A DNA stretch of 64,000 nt, taken from the NCBI GenBank assembly GCA_963781775.1, contig CAWAHE010000015.1, forward strand, positions 85,350-149,349, read 5' to 3'. The notes beneath the pieces are model-generated. The model did no database searches. It was not told the DNA's origin and saw only the letters and a program-made list of their open reading frames with translations. Origin of the DNA: CAVSRC01 sp963781775 (GTDB lineage Bacteria > Pseudomonadota > Alphaproteobacteria > Rhizobiales > Kaistiaceae). Position numbers and translations under genes: made by a program. Below, piece after piece: positions 1 through 8,611 of the stretch (within the stretch, counting starts at the first letter, position 1; every line of letters begins with the position of its first letter).

Positions 1-210
1 AGCGCCGACCGGGTGGCGCGCAAGGTCATGGCGCACGTCGGCTATGCGCCGGCGCGGATCGCGTGGTTTGCGATCGCGGCCGCCCTGCTTCTTGCCGCCG
101 GCCTCGGCAGCATCGCCGACCTCACCCTTGTCGGCGCCCGCAGCGATCCCGGCCAGCAGGTGGTCGTGCTCGATCCGCTCGTGTTCGGTCCGGCCGGAAT
201 CGACCAGTAA
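1..210 (+). CDS. C-terminal part of a single-pass membrane protein (possible anti-sigma component)
   Basis: Only the last 69 or so codons are in the window, and the reading frame is open to base 1. The fragment has one hydrophobic segment (IAWFAIAAALLLAAG) followed by about 35 polar residues ending in GPAGIDQ. Its stop codon overlaps the start of the next gene (TAATG), so the two are translationally coupled. The next gene is a periplasmic heavy-metal-sensor-like protein. In the CnrY/CnrX/CnrH type of system a small membrane anti-sigma protein precedes such a sensor, so that role is possible here. It is an inference from context, because the fragment itself carries no diagnostic motif. Confidence 0.55.
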   Translation, partial: SADRVARKVMAHVGYAPARIAWFAIAAALLLAAGLGSIADLTLVGARSDPGQQVVVLDPLVFGPAGIDQ

Positions 211-650
211 TGAAGTGGCCCGGTAACAGACGCCACTGGCTCGGCGCGGGCCTTGCGGCCTCGCTTGCGCTCAACGCCTTCTTCATTGGCGCCGCCGCGA
301 CCGATGTCCTCCGCTTCGGCAAGGGGCACGGCGATCACGGCGGCGGGGCGCTGCGCTACGAGCTGCGCTGGCTTGCCGGGCGCTTGCCGTCTGACGCCAT
401 GGCCAAGGTGGAGGCCGCGGTGGCCTCCGGACGCCCGGAGGCGCAGAGGCACGTCGAACGCCTGCGGGCATTGCGCGCCGACCTTGGCGCTCTCGTTGCC
501 GCCGACCAGCCCGACCGGAGCGCTATCGATGCCAAGCTTGCCGAGATTCGCGCGGAGCTGGATGCGATGCTGAACAGCGCGCAGGCGCTCACGATGGATT
601 CGCTGCTCGCACTGCCGCCCGGGACGCGTGCAAAACTGGCCGGGAATTGA
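210..650 (+). CDS. Periplasmic heavy-metal sensor-like protein (Metal_resist/CnrX-like)
   Basis: 146 aa. Residues 1-30 form an N-terminal membrane anchor or signal (WLGAGLAASLALNAFFIGAAA). A short His/Gly stretch (KGHGDHGGG) follows, then about 100 residues of helical, Ala/Arg/Leu/Glu-rich sequence typical of the CnrX/ZraP/CpxP-like four-helix family. Members of this family sit in the periplasm, bind metal or misfolded protein, and signal to an anti-sigma factor or sensor kinase. The ATG overlaps the stop of the upstream membrane protein, indicating coupling. It converges on an RND efflux pump, which would be a natural output, but no direct link is visible. Family assignment is from architecture and context. 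Confidence 0.65.
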   Translation: MKWPGNRRHWLGAGLAASLALNAFFIGAAATDVLRFGKGHGDHGGGALRYELRWLAGRLPSDAMAKVEAAVASGRPEAQRHVERLRALRADLGALVAADQPDRSAIDAKLAEIRAELDAMLNSAQALTMDSLLALPPGTRAKLAGN

Positions 651-658
651 TCCCGGCC
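638..658. terminator. Stem-loop between convergent genes
   Basis: A perfect 8-bp inverted repeat (GGCCGGGA / TCCCGGCC) with a 5-nt loop spans the stop codon of the metal-sensor gene and lies just before the 3' end of the RND pump gene. There is no U-tract. It may act as a weak bidirectional terminator or mRNA 3'-end stabiliser. Confidence 0.4.
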
Positions 659-669
659 GTCCGGTTGCG

Positions 670-3600
670 TCAGCTCTGTTCGTCCGTTCCGCTGCGCCGC
701 GCGATCTCCGGCGTGCCGCCGCCGCCACGCGCCGCCTTTTTCGCGCGCCGCCGCTCGACGAAGCGGTGACGCCATGCGCTCAGCTTGGCGACGAACGCCA
801 GCTGGGCCGGCGTGACCACGAGGGTCAGAATGGTGGCGAAGCTCAGGCCGAACACGATCGCCGTCGATAGCTGGATCCACCACTGCGTGGACGGCGCGCC
901 GATGGTGATCGCCCGCTCGACGAAGTTGATGTTGACCCCGAAGGCGATCGGCAACACGCCAAGCACCGCGGCTCCGGCTGTCAGCAAGACCGGCCGGGCG
1001 CGCTCGCGGCAGGTTCTCAGGATCGCTTCCTCCACCGGAACGCCTTCGTGCCGCAGGCGATCGTAAGTGTCTATCAGCACGATGTTGTTGTTGGTGACAA
1101 TGCCGGCAAGGGCGATGATGCCTATCCCCCCCATCACCACGCCGAACGCCTGGCCGGTGACAATCAGGCCAATGAAAACGCCGATAGTCGACAGGACGAT
1201 GGCGAACAGAACCAGCGCCACGCTCGTCAGCTTGTTGAACTGGGCGAGCAGCACGGCGAAGATCAGGAAGATCGCGGCGCCGAACGCCTTGCCGAGGAAG
1301 GCGCTGGCGTCCTGCCGCTCCTGATCGGAGCCCTTCAGCTTCCAGGTGACCAGCCCTTTGAAGTCGGTCGCGGCGAGCTGCTTCTTGATCTCTTCCTGGA
1401 TCGCCGCGGTTTGCGACTCGTCGGCGACGTTCGCGGTCACGGTGATGACCTCTTTGGCGTCGACGCGGTGGATGATGCCCGTGCGCAGCGCCGGCACCCG
1501 CTTGATGAAGTTCCCGATCGGCACCGAGCCCGCCTGCGTCTGGATACGCAGCTCGTCGAGCTGGGTCAGCGTACGGCGGTCTTCGGGCACACGCAGGATG
1601 ATGTCGACGGGCTTGTCGCTCGTCTGCGGCCGGTAGTCGGTGATCTTGAGACCGGTGGTGACCAGTTGCACCACGGCGCCGACGGAGCCAACGCCGATGC
1701 CGTATTTGGCGGCCTCGGGCTTGTCGATCTCCAGCCGCCAGTCGATGCCCGGCGTCGGCAGGCCGTTGTCGAGGTCCCTGATTTCCGGCCGCTTGGCGAG
1801 TTCCGCGGCGGTCTGAATTGCCGCCTTGCGCAGGGCATCGGGATAGTCGCTGGAAAACTGAATCTGAATGGGCTTGCCGGTTGGCGGCCCGCCGCTTGGC
1901 GCGGTGACCTCGACCTTGATGCCGGGAATGTCCGCCGTACGGTCGCGGATATCGTTCATGATGACGCTGGCCGGGCGGCGCTCCTGCCAATCGACGAACT
2001 CGAACTGGATCTGGCCGATCACATCCTCGGTCACGTCGGATGAGGCGCCTTGGGACATGTCTCCCGAGCGTGCATAGACCGACGACAGTTCCTTCATGTC
2101 GAGAATCTTCGACTCGACCGAACGCACCAGCCGATCCTTTTCCGAGAGCGACAGGTTGCCGCGCGCATGAACCAGAACGACGCCGACGTCCGGCTCGACG
2201 TTCGGGAAGAACTCGACGCCCTTGCCGACCTGGCCATAGATAATTGGCACGCCGATCAGCATGGCGAAGGCGAGGATGATGGTGATGCCCGGGTGACGGA
2301 TCGCCAGGCGCACGGTCCTAATGTAAAGGCTGTCGCGTCGGGCGGTGTCGTGATGGACCAGGTGGGGCTTGCCGACCAGCGCGCCAAGCGTCGGCGTGAC
2401 CACCAGAGCCGCCACCAGCGAGCACGACAGCGTCGCGATCAGGGTGATCGGCAGATAGCCCATGAACTGGCCGACGATGCCCGGCCAGAAGAGCAGCGGC
2501 GAGAACGCTGCAATGCGTGTCAGCGTCGCCGCGATCACCGGACCTGACATGCGGCTGGCGGCGAATGAATAGGCCTCGCGCGGCTTCATGCCCTCACTCA
2601 TCCGTCGCTCGGCGAATTCCGAGACGATGATGGCGTCGTCGACGAGCATCCCGACAGCGAGGATCAGGCTGAACAGAACGACGATATTGACCGTCAGGCC
2701 CGCCATCCCCAGGCCAAGGATGCCGACCAGGAACGAGAACGGGATGGCGATGCCGATGAAGATCGACGCGCGCCCGCCGAGGAAGAACAGGATGATGACG
2801 GCGACCAGCAGCACGGCGGTGATCACGCTGTTCTGCAAGTCGGCGAGCATGTCGATGATGAATTTCGACTGATCCTGCAGGAATTCGACATTGACCGAGT
2901 CGGGCCACTGCTTCTGGATCCCGGCGATGGCCGTCTTCACCCCGGCGACCGTGTCGATCAGGTTGGCGCCGGCGCGCTTGGACACCTCGATGGCGATGGC
3001 CGGCCGGCCATTGACCCGGGTCACCGACGTGGCGTCACGGAAGGTCGGCTTGATCGTGGCGACGTCGCCAAGCTTTACCGAGGCGGCGTTGGAGGCCGCG
3101 ACCGGGATGTTGAGGACGTCTTCCGGCGTTTCGATCAGCGCCGGCACCTTGACCGCGAAGCGGCCCTGCGGGCCCTCGAGGGCGCCAGCCGCAACCAGGC
3201 TGTTGCCGGCGGCAGCGGCGCCGACGAACTGGTCGAGCGACACGCCGTAGCTCTTCAGGAGCATCGGCTCGGCGATGATCTCGACGACTTCGTCGCGCGT
3301 GCCCTGCAGGTTGGCGGAGAGGACGCCGGGCACCTGTTCGATGGCGTCCTGCGCCTGCCGCGCGATCGTGCCAAGCGAGCGCTCGGAGAGATCGCCGGAC
3401 AGCGTCACGATCACCACCGGGAAGAGGCTGAGGTTCACTTCATGGACGCTCGGCTCGTCCGCGTCCGTGGGCAGGTCGCGCTTGGTGTCGTCCACCTTGG
3501 CGCGCACGTCCTGGAGGGCGACGTCCGAGTTGAACCCGGCCTCGAACTCGAGCAGCACATAGCCGCCACCCTCAAAAGCGGCGGCGCGCATCTCCTTGAC

Positions 3601-3831
3601 GTTGGTGATCGATTTGAGCCCGGTCTCCATCGGCCTGACCAGCAGCCGCTCGGCGTCTTCCGGCGAAATGCCGCGCTGCGAAAGCTGGACGTAGATGATC
3701 GGGATCGTGACGTCCGGGTTGGCTTCCTTCGGGATCGACTGATAGGCAAGCGCCCCGGCCGCCAGCAGGAAGACGAGGATCGCCAGCGTCAGCCGCGAAT
3801 GGCCGATCGCGAAATCGACGATGCGCCTCAT
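670..3831 (-). CDS. RND efflux transporter permease subunit
   Basis: 1053 aa, the usual length for an AcrB/MexB-type inner-membrane proton-driven pump. There is one TM at the N-terminus (LTLAILVFLLAAGALAYQSIP), then a large porter domain. A first block of membrane helices starts near residue 335, with the TM4 proton-relay pair in GMLVDDAIIV. A second porter domain follows, then a second helix block near residues 860-1030. It lies downstream of its membrane-fusion partner and overlaps it by 4 nt (ATGA), so they form one operon. No outer-membrane factor is encoded beside it, so it probably uses a TolC-type channel encoded elsewhere. Substrate cannot be told from sequence. The sequence resembles the HAE1-like branch rather than CzcA. 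Confidence 0.93.
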   Translation of the reverse strand: MRRIVDFAIGHSRLTLAILVFLLAAGALAYQSIPKEANPDVTIPIIYVQLSQRGISPEDAERLLVRPMETGLKSITNVKEMRAAAFEGGGYVLLEFEAGFNSDVALQDVRAKVDDTKRDLPTDADEPSVHEVNLSLFPVVIVTLSGDLSERSLGTIARQAQDAIEQVPGVLSANLQGTRDEVVEIIAEPMLLKSYGVSLDQFVGAAAAGNSLVAAGALEGPQGRFAVKVPALIETPEDVLNIPVAASNAASVKLGDVATIKPTFRDATSVTRVNGRPAIAIEVSKRAGANLIDTVAGVKTAIAGIQKQWPDSVNVEFLQDQSKFIIDMLADLQNSVITAVLLVAVIILFFLGGRASIFIGIAIPFSFLVGILGLGMAGLTVNIVVLFSLILAVGMLVDDAIIVSEFAERRMSEGMKPREAYSFAASRMSGPVIAATLTRIAAFSPLLFWPGIVGQFMGYLPITLIATLSCSLVAALVVTPTLGALVGKPHLVHHDTARRDSLYIRTVRLAIRHPGITIILAFAMLIGVPIIYGQVGKGVEFFPNVEPDVGVVLVHARGNLSLSEKDRLVRSVESKILDMKELSSVYARSGDMSQGASSDVTEDVIGQIQFEFVDWQERRPASVIMNDIRDRTADIPGIKVEVTAPSGGPPTGKPIQIQFSSDYPDALRKAAIQTAAELAKRPEIRDLDNGLPTPGIDWRLEIDKPEAAKYGIGVGSVGAVVQLVTTGLKITDYRPQTSDKPVDIILRVPEDRRTLTQLDELRIQTQAGSVPIGNFIKRVPALRTGIIHRVDAKEVITVTANVADESQTAAIQEEIKKQLAATDFKGLVTWKLKGSDQERQDASAFLGKAFGAAIFLIFAVLLAQFNKLTSVALVLFAIVLSTIGVFIGLIVTGQAFGVVMGGIGIIALAGIVTNNNIVLIDTYDRLRHEGVPVEEAILRTCRERARPVLLTAGAAVLGVLPIAFGVNINFVERAITIGAPSTQWWIQLSTAIVFGLSFATILTLVVTPAQLAFVAKLSAWRHRFVERRRAKKAARGGGGTPEIARRSGTDEQS

Positions 3832-4943
3832 GCCGGCGGGACCGTCTTGGCGTCCGCGTCGCTGGCCACCGCCGCCTCGACGACATCGCCGTCCTTGACG
3901 AAATCCTGGCCGACCACGATCACGCGCGACGCCTTGTCGAGGCCGGTCAGCCAGATCACATCGCGGGCATCGTCGACGAAGTCCACCGGCACGAACTGCA
4001 CCCGGTTGTCGGCATCGACGATGCGCACGCCGAGGCGGCCGTCATCGGAGAACACGATCGCCGACCGCGGCACCGCGCTCGCCTCGATCGCGGCGAGCGC
4101 CACCACCATCTCGCAGGTCACGCCATCCGGAATCTTCGCGTTGGGATTTTGCATCCGCGCCTCTACGCGGTAGGTGCGGGTTGCCGTCTCGGCGCTCAAG
4201 CTGACGAAGTTGACCTCGCCGGCGGCCTTGGTGTTGTCGATGAAGCGCACCTCGACCTGCTGCCCGACGTTAAGGCTGGCGCGCCGGGCCTCGCTGACCG
4301 CGCCGACGGCCAGCATCGGATCGGGGTCGACGATATCGGCCACTTCGGTTCCCGGTTGAATCGCCTGTCCGAGCTGGACCTCGACGTTGTCCACCTTGCC
4401 GTCGAGAGGCGCGCGGATGACGACCTTCTCCAGTTCGGCTTTTGCTGCCGCCAGGCCCGCTTTCGCGGCCGCGACCGACGCCTCGAGCTCTGCGAGATTG
4501 TTGCGCGGCGCGTCGCCCCGATCGATCAGACTCTTCTTGGCGGTATAATCCGCCATGCGCTGGTCGAGCAGCGCCTGCGCCTGATCGACCGCCGACTGGC
4601 GGCCTTCATCCGAAATCTTGCCGATCACATCGCCGGCCTTGACCACGTCGCCGCGGCTCACCGGCAGGTCGATGATCACCCCGCCGCCCCGCGCGACCGC
4701 GAACGCCTTGTGGTCGGCCTGGGTGACGCAGGAGAGCGTGATGTCGCGCTTGTGCAGTTCGGGCGTCGTGACGGTGACGCCGACCTTTTGCATGGGAACG
4801 GGAGGCGATTTGTCACTGGCTTCGCCCTCGGTGTGGCCGGTGCTGCCGAACACGCCGGAGCCGATCCACACGGCTGCCGCGATCACAACGCCGACCGCGA
4901 CAATGCGGCTTGGCTTGAACAGTCCGGAGGCCATTCGCGTCAC
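3828..4943 (-). CDS. RND efflux periplasmic adaptor (membrane fusion) subunit
   Basis: 371 aa. An N-terminal membrane anchor (IVAVGVVIAAAVWIGSGVFG) is followed by the usual order for this family: half a lipoyl-like barrel (GDVVKAGDVIGKI), a coiled-coil hairpin (about residues 110-170), the second lipoyl half (VIRAPLDGKVDNVEV), then beta-barrel and membrane-proximal domains. It links the inner-membrane RND pump to an outer-membrane channel. It is the first gene of a two-gene operon with the pump. The start is a GTG at 4943. An in-frame ATG three codons later (4934) is equally likely. The promoter would lie in the 279-nt region shared with the divergent sigma factor gene. Confidence 0.9.
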   Translation of the reverse strand: MTRMASGLFKPSRIVAVGVVIAAAVWIGSGVFGSTGHTEGEASDKSPPVPMQKVGVTVTTPELHKRDITLSCVTQADHKAFAVARGGGVIIDLPVSRGDVVKAGDVIGKISDEGRQSAVDQAQALLDQRMADYTAKKSLIDRGDAPRNNLAELEASVAAAKAGLAAAKAELEKVVIRAPLDGKVDNVEVQLGQAIQPGTEVADIVDPDPMLAVGAVSEARRASLNVGQQVEVRFIDNTKAAGEVNFVSLSAETATRTYRVEARMQNPNAKIPDGVTCEMVVALAAIEASAVPRSAIVFSDDGRLGVRIVDADNRVQFVPVDFVDDARDVIWLTGLDKASRVIVVGQDFVKDGDVVEAAVASDADAKTVPPA

Positions 4944-5222
4944 CCGTCAAAAAAAATTAAAGGATCACCGCCCGCTGCAGTGCAGCAACCGCGGCTTCAT
5001 ATAACAACGCAGGGTTCCATTGTAAGCAAGAACCAAACAGGAACAAAGCCCAATCAGCGAGGCTCCTGCCACGGCGCTCATGCCTGCTACAGGTTTGCCG
5101 CCGCTCTGCCAGTGAAAGAAATCACAGGGCAGGGCAGCGGGCTCGGGTGAACGTTGCCCCCGTCTGTGGCAGAAAGGAGGAGGCGCGGACGGATCGGGAG
5201 GCGCCCGACAAAGGATGCATGC
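4944..5222. promoter_or_regulatory. Divergent intergenic region between efflux operon and ECF sigma operon
   Basis: 279 nt without a convincing gene. It has an A-rich stretch just upstream of the adaptor start (around 4950-4963) and a purine-rich AAGGA about 8 nt before the sigma-factor GTG. Both promoters must lie here. I could not identify a convincing ECF-type -35/-10 pair by eye. Confidence 0.5.
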
Positions 5223-5786
5223 GTGAGCGGTGAAGCCAGCGGCGAGGACCTCGTTGCCTTGATGGCGGGCGCTGCGGCGGGCGATCGGCAAGCCTTCCGG
5301 CGGCTCTACGCGCGCACCGCGCCGAAACTGTTTGCCACGATCCGCCGTATCTTGAGCGACAGTTCAGCCGCGGAGGATGCGGTGCAGGAAGCATACGTGA
5401 AGATCTGGTCGCGCGCTGGCGACTTCGACGCTGCGATAGCCTCGCCGATCGCGTGGATGGCCACGATTGCCCGCCACACGGCGATCGACGCCGTGCGCCG
5501 CGGCGCCGAGCGCATTTCCGCGGCTTCGACGGCGCTTGACGCCGATCTGATCGAACGAATTCCGGATCCAACCTCCGGCGGCGACCGACTGATGGCTGGA
5601 TCACGCCTGGCGACCTGCCTGAAAGAGCTCGACGAGGAGCGCCGGGGCATGGTGATGCTGGCCTATTGCCACGGCTGGAGCCGTGAAGAACTGGCTGATC
5701 GGTTTGGGCGGCCGGTCGCGACGGTGAAGACTTTGTTGAGGCGCGGCCTCATAGCCCTGAAGGAATGCCTCGGTGGCGCAGACTGA
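5223..5786 (+). CDS. ECF-type RNA polymerase sigma factor (SigK-like)
   Basis: 187 aa from the GTG at 5223. This start is preferred because AAGGA lies 8 nt upstream and the extra residues of a longer frame are Arg-rich and not sigma-like. Sigma region 2 (residues ~20-85; AFRRLYARTAPKLFATIRRI, then a segment ending AYVKIWSRAGDF) and region 4 (~125-180; LAYCHGWSREELADRFGRPV, VKTLLRRGL) are both present, with the linker between. It directs transcription of a small regulon when released from its anti-sigma factor. The downstream gene, overlapping by 14 nt, encodes an RskA-type anti-sigma factor. The pairing resembles mycobacterial SigK/RskA. Confidence 0.88.
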   Translation: MSGEASGEDLVALMAGAAAGDRQAFRRLYARTAPKLFATIRRILSDSSAAEDAVQEAYVKIWSRAGDFDAAIASPIAWMATIARHTAIDAVRRGAERISAASTALDADLIERIPDPTSGGDRLMAGSRLATCLKELDEERRGMVMLAYCHGWSREELADRFGRPVATVKTLLRRGLIALKECLGGAD

Positions 5787-6483
5787 CCACACCGGCATGG
5801 ACGACGGCGACCGCGACGCGCTCGCGGGCGAGTACGTGCTGGGCACGCTCGACCCGGCTGAGCGCAGCGCGGCCGAGGCCCGGATGGCCGCCGACCCGCA
5901 TTTCCGTGCCGCCGTCGCCGCCTGGGAAAACCGCCTGCAGCCGCTCGGCGAAACGGCCGCGCCCGTCGCACCACACGACAGCGTATGGCAGCGGATCGAG
6001 GCCCGGCTCGATGCGCCGGTCGCCGCAGCCCGCGACAACGTTGTCGCGCTTCGCCGGTCGGTCACCCGCTGGCGCGTGTCGACGGCCGCCTTCGCCGCCG
6101 CCGCGGCGGCGATGATCGCCGTCGTCGTCGTTGATCGCATGCAACCGCCGCCCCAGTCCCAGTTTGCCGCCGTGCTGACCGCTCCGGATGGTACGACTCC
6201 GGCCTTCGTCGCGACGGTCGACGTCGCCACGCGCACCATCCAGCTGGTCCGCGTCGCCACGCCGCCGCCACCCGACAAGAGCTACGAGCTGTGGTCGATC
6301 CTGCCGAACCAGGCGCCGCAGTCTCTGGGCGTGGTCGAGAAGGCGAGCTACCGCCATGCCATCGGCGAGAAGCCGTCGCCGGATCTGACGCTGGCCATCA
6401 CGCTGGAACAGAAGGGCGGTTCGCCCACCGGCGCCCCCCAGGGACCGCTGGTCTTCAAGGGCACGCTGCTGCCGGCGCAATAG
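5773..6483 (+). CDS. RskA-type membrane anti-sigma factor
   Basis: 236 aa, GTG start overlapping the sigma gene by 14 nt. The cytoplasmic N-terminus has the anti-sigma signature ALAGEYVLGTLDPAERSAAEARM (residues ~14-36). There is one TM near residues 98-115 (STAAFAAAAAAMIAVVVVD). The extracytoplasmic C-terminus (~120-236) has the RskA-fold features PDKSYELWSI and LAITLEQKGGSPTGAPQGP. The protein holds the ECF sigma factor at the membrane and releases it after regulated proteolysis. The N-terminus shows no HxxxCxxC zinc motif, in line with RskA rather than ZAS anti-sigma factors. The fasciclin gene just downstream is a likely regulon member. Confidence 0.87.
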   Translation: MAQTDHTGMDDGDRDALAGEYVLGTLDPAERSAAEARMAADPHFRAAVAAWENRLQPLGETAAPVAPHDSVWQRIEARLDAPVAAARDNVVALRRSVTRWRVSTAAFAAAAAAMIAVVVVDRMQPPPQSQFAAVLTAPDGTTPAFVATVDVATRTIQLVRVATPPPPDKSYELWSILPNQAPQSLGVVEKASYRHAIGEKPSPDLTLAITLEQKGGSPTGAPQGPLVFKGTLLPAQ

Positions 6484-6564
6484 CGCTCTTCGGCCTTCTC
6501 CACCGGCGTTGCCGTTCCAGAGATTTGCCCCGGCCGCTGGGCGCTCGCCCGGGCCCAAACGAAA

Positions 6565-6591
6565 AGCGGCCCGCCCATGGGGCGGACCGCT
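6565..6591. terminator. Stem-loop between convergent anti-sigma and fasciclin genes
   Basis: A 12-bp stem (AGCGGCCCGCCC / GGGCGGACCGCT, one mismatch) closes an ATG loop. It lies between the two convergent stop codons at 6483 and 6654. There is no clear U-tract on the plus strand, and an AAAA tract (6562-6565) gives a short T-run on the minus strand. It probably works as a bidirectional terminator. Confidence 0.6.
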
Positions 6592-6653
6592 CTCCGTTCA
6601 GTATCGGCCAGGCGCGGGGGCGATTTTGCGTTCCCGGCCGGCTGAACGTGCCC

Positions 6654-7226
6654 TCAGCCCATCTTGGGCAGGAGGACCGCGTCGATCACGTGGATGACGC
6701 CGTTCGACTGCTTCACGTCGGCGATGGTGACATGGGCGGTGTTGCCGGACTCGTCGGTCACGGTGACCATCTTGCCGTCAACCTTGAAGGTTAGCTCGCA
6801 ACCACCAACGGTCTTCACCTTGTGCATGCCGCCGTCGTCCTTGACCATCTTCATGACGGTCGCGGCCATCACATCGCCGGCGACCACGTGGCAGGTCAGG
6901 ATCTTGGTGAGCGTGGCCTTGTTTTCCGGCTTCAGGAGATTGTCGACCGTGCCGGCGGGAAGCGCCGCGAAGGCTTCATTCGTCGGCGCGAAGACCGTGA
7001 ACGGACCCTTGCCCTCAAGGGTCTCGACCAGGCCGGCGGCCTTCACAGCCGCGACCAGAGTGGTGTGGTCCTTCGAGTTGACGGCGTTCTCGATGATGTT
7101 CTTCGACGGATACATCGGCGCACCGCCGACCTCGACGGTCATTTCGGCGGCACCGGCGGGCATGGCGTAAAAGCTCGCCGAACCCATAAGGGCGGCAACG
7201 GCGATCGCGCGGACGAAGGATTTCAT
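6654..7226 (-). CDS. Secreted fasciclin (FAS1) domain protein
   Basis: 190 aa from the ATG at 7226, chosen because AAGGAG sits 7 nt upstream and the next residues form a clean signal peptide (MKSFVRAIAVAALMGSASFY, cleavage near AGA). One FAS1 domain spans about residues 45-190, with the hallmark H1 segment (GPFTVFAPTNEAFAALP) and the C-terminal H2-like segment (GVIHVIDAVLLP). FAS1 domains mediate adhesion or ligand binding in the periplasm or at the surface. The gene converges on the sigma/anti-sigma pair, an arrangement like the mycobacterial SigK regulon, whose targets MPT70 and MPT83 are FAS1 proteins. Confidence 0.92.
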   Translation of the reverse strand: MKSFVRAIAVAALMGSASFYAMPAGAAEMTVEVGGAPMYPSKNIIENAVNSKDHTTLVAAVKAAGLVETLEGKGPFTVFAPTNEAFAALPAGTVDNLLKPENKATLTKILTCHVVAGDVMAATVMKMVKDDGGMHKVKTVGGCELTFKVDGKMVTVTDESGNTAHVTIADVKQSNGVIHVIDAVLLPKMG

Positions 7227-7361
7227 GGGGAGTCTCCTTGGAATTGGTTGTTTGGACGTCTTCCCGTCAGGATGGGACATCCACAGCTACGAACCGATTC
7301 AAGGAGCGGTTTCACCACGCCGGAAAAAGGCGATCACGACCGCGTGAAGTATCGACTGGAT

Positions 7362-8477
7362 CTAGCCGAGCCGCGCGATCGTCTTGCGCTCGATCATGGC
7401 AAAATCGATCTCGGCGCCCAGGCCCGGCTTGTCGAACGGGGCGATGCGCACCAGCCCGTCGGCGCCCACGGTGATGTCCTCGATAAGGCCGCTTTTGTGC
7501 GCGGCGTCGGGCAGGATGACCTCGAAATACTCGGAATTGCGGATCGCCATCAGGGCATGAAGGTTGGCGACGTTGTTGAGCGAATTGCCGCCGTGATGAA
7601 TCTCGTAGTTCATATGAAACGCCTCGGCGAGGTGCGCCGCCTTGACGATGGCGGTAATGCCGCCCTTCACCGCGACGTCGCCGCGCAGATAGTCGGTGGC
7701 CCGCTCCACCAGCCACGGCGCATAGGCGGTGAACCCGCCGGGATTGTGCTCGGTCGCCATGATCGGAATATCGAGCTTCTCCTTGAGCTTGACGTAGCCG
7801 TAGATGTCGTCGTCGGCGAGCGGGTCTTCGTACCAGTAGTAGCCCATCTCCTCGATGGCCCGGCCGACCCGCAGCGCAGTCGGATAGTCGTATGACCACA
7901 TTGAATCGAGCATCAGCACGTAGTCTTCGCCGACTGCATCGCGCACCGTGGCGCAAACCTTGATGTCGGCGTCTGGCAGTGTCGGTGGGTGGATCTTGTA
8001 GGCCGTCCAGCCGCGTTCCTTGAACGAGACCGCTTCCGCTGCATATTCCTCCGCGGTCGGAAAGGCCGGCGAACTGGCATAGGCCGGAACCTCGGTGCGG
8101 TAACCCCCGAGGAGCTTGTAGATCGGCAGGCCGGCAACCTTGCCGGCGATGTCCCAAAGCGCCACGTCGATCGCGCCAATGGCGCGGTAAGTGGTGCCGC
8201 GGATGGAGAGCATCAGCGTCTGCCAGATCGCCTCGCGCTGCAGCGGGTCGCGGCCGAGGATGCGCGGCTTCAGCCGTTCGATCAGCGAGGGCGCATCGTG
8301 TTCAGCGCCGGCGCCGGCGGTGCCCAGCACCGCGTACCCCTCGACGCCTTCGTCCGTCCGGATTGTCAGGAGGCCCATCTGGGTCGGCGCGCCCAGTCGC
8401 TCGGACATGGCGCTGTACCCCACCACCGGGATCGTGTCCCACATGAACAGCGTGATGGTGACGTCGGTAATCTTCAT
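7362..8477 (-). CDS. Mandelate racemase/muconate lactonizing enzyme (enolase superfamily) protein
   Basis: 371 aa. The N-terminal capping domain (~1-120) is followed by a TIM-barrel. Barrel motifs visible in order are YKIHPP (base on strand 2, a K-x-H instead of the more common K-x-K), the metal ligands in LDSMW, EDPL and TEHNPGG, and the His of IHHGGNSL near the C-terminus. Members abstract the alpha-proton of a carboxylate and either racemise or dehydrate a sugar acid. The substrate is not identifiable here, and no sugar-acid catabolic genes adjoin it. The start ATG has GGGAG upstream. Confidence 0.88.
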   Translation of the reverse strand: MKITDVTITLFMWDTIPVVGYSAMSERLGAPTQMGLLTIRTDEGVEGYAVLGTAGAGAEHDAPSLIERLKPRILGRDPLQREAIWQTLMLSIRGTTYRAIGAIDVALWDIAGKVAGLPIYKLLGGYRTEVPAYASSPAFPTAEEYAAEAVSFKERGWTAYKIHPPTLPDADIKVCATVRDAVGEDYVLMLDSMWSYDYPTALRVGRAIEEMGYYWYEDPLADDDIYGYVKLKEKLDIPIMATEHNPGGFTAYAPWLVERATDYLRGDVAVKGGITAIVKAAHLAEAFHMNYEIHHGGNSLNNVANLHALMAIRNSEYFEVILPDAAHKSGLIEDITVGADGLVRIAPFDKPGLGAEIDFAMIERKTIARLG

Positions 8478-8611
8478 GGTTTCGCTCCCGCCCGATGCGC
8501 GCCGGCACTGAGGGCATATAGCCGGTTCGGCGGCGGCCGTCAGCGCGACTAGCCGTGACGCTTCCGGGGCGCCGCGGTTGCATCAGGCCCGGGCGGGGAC
8601 GAGCGTCGCGA

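Noticed and set aside
356..1990. Long minus-strand frame of 544 codons overlapping the RND gene
   Set aside because: It is a shadow in another frame of the GC-rich RND gene. Its translation is Arg/Pro/Gly-rich with no domain.
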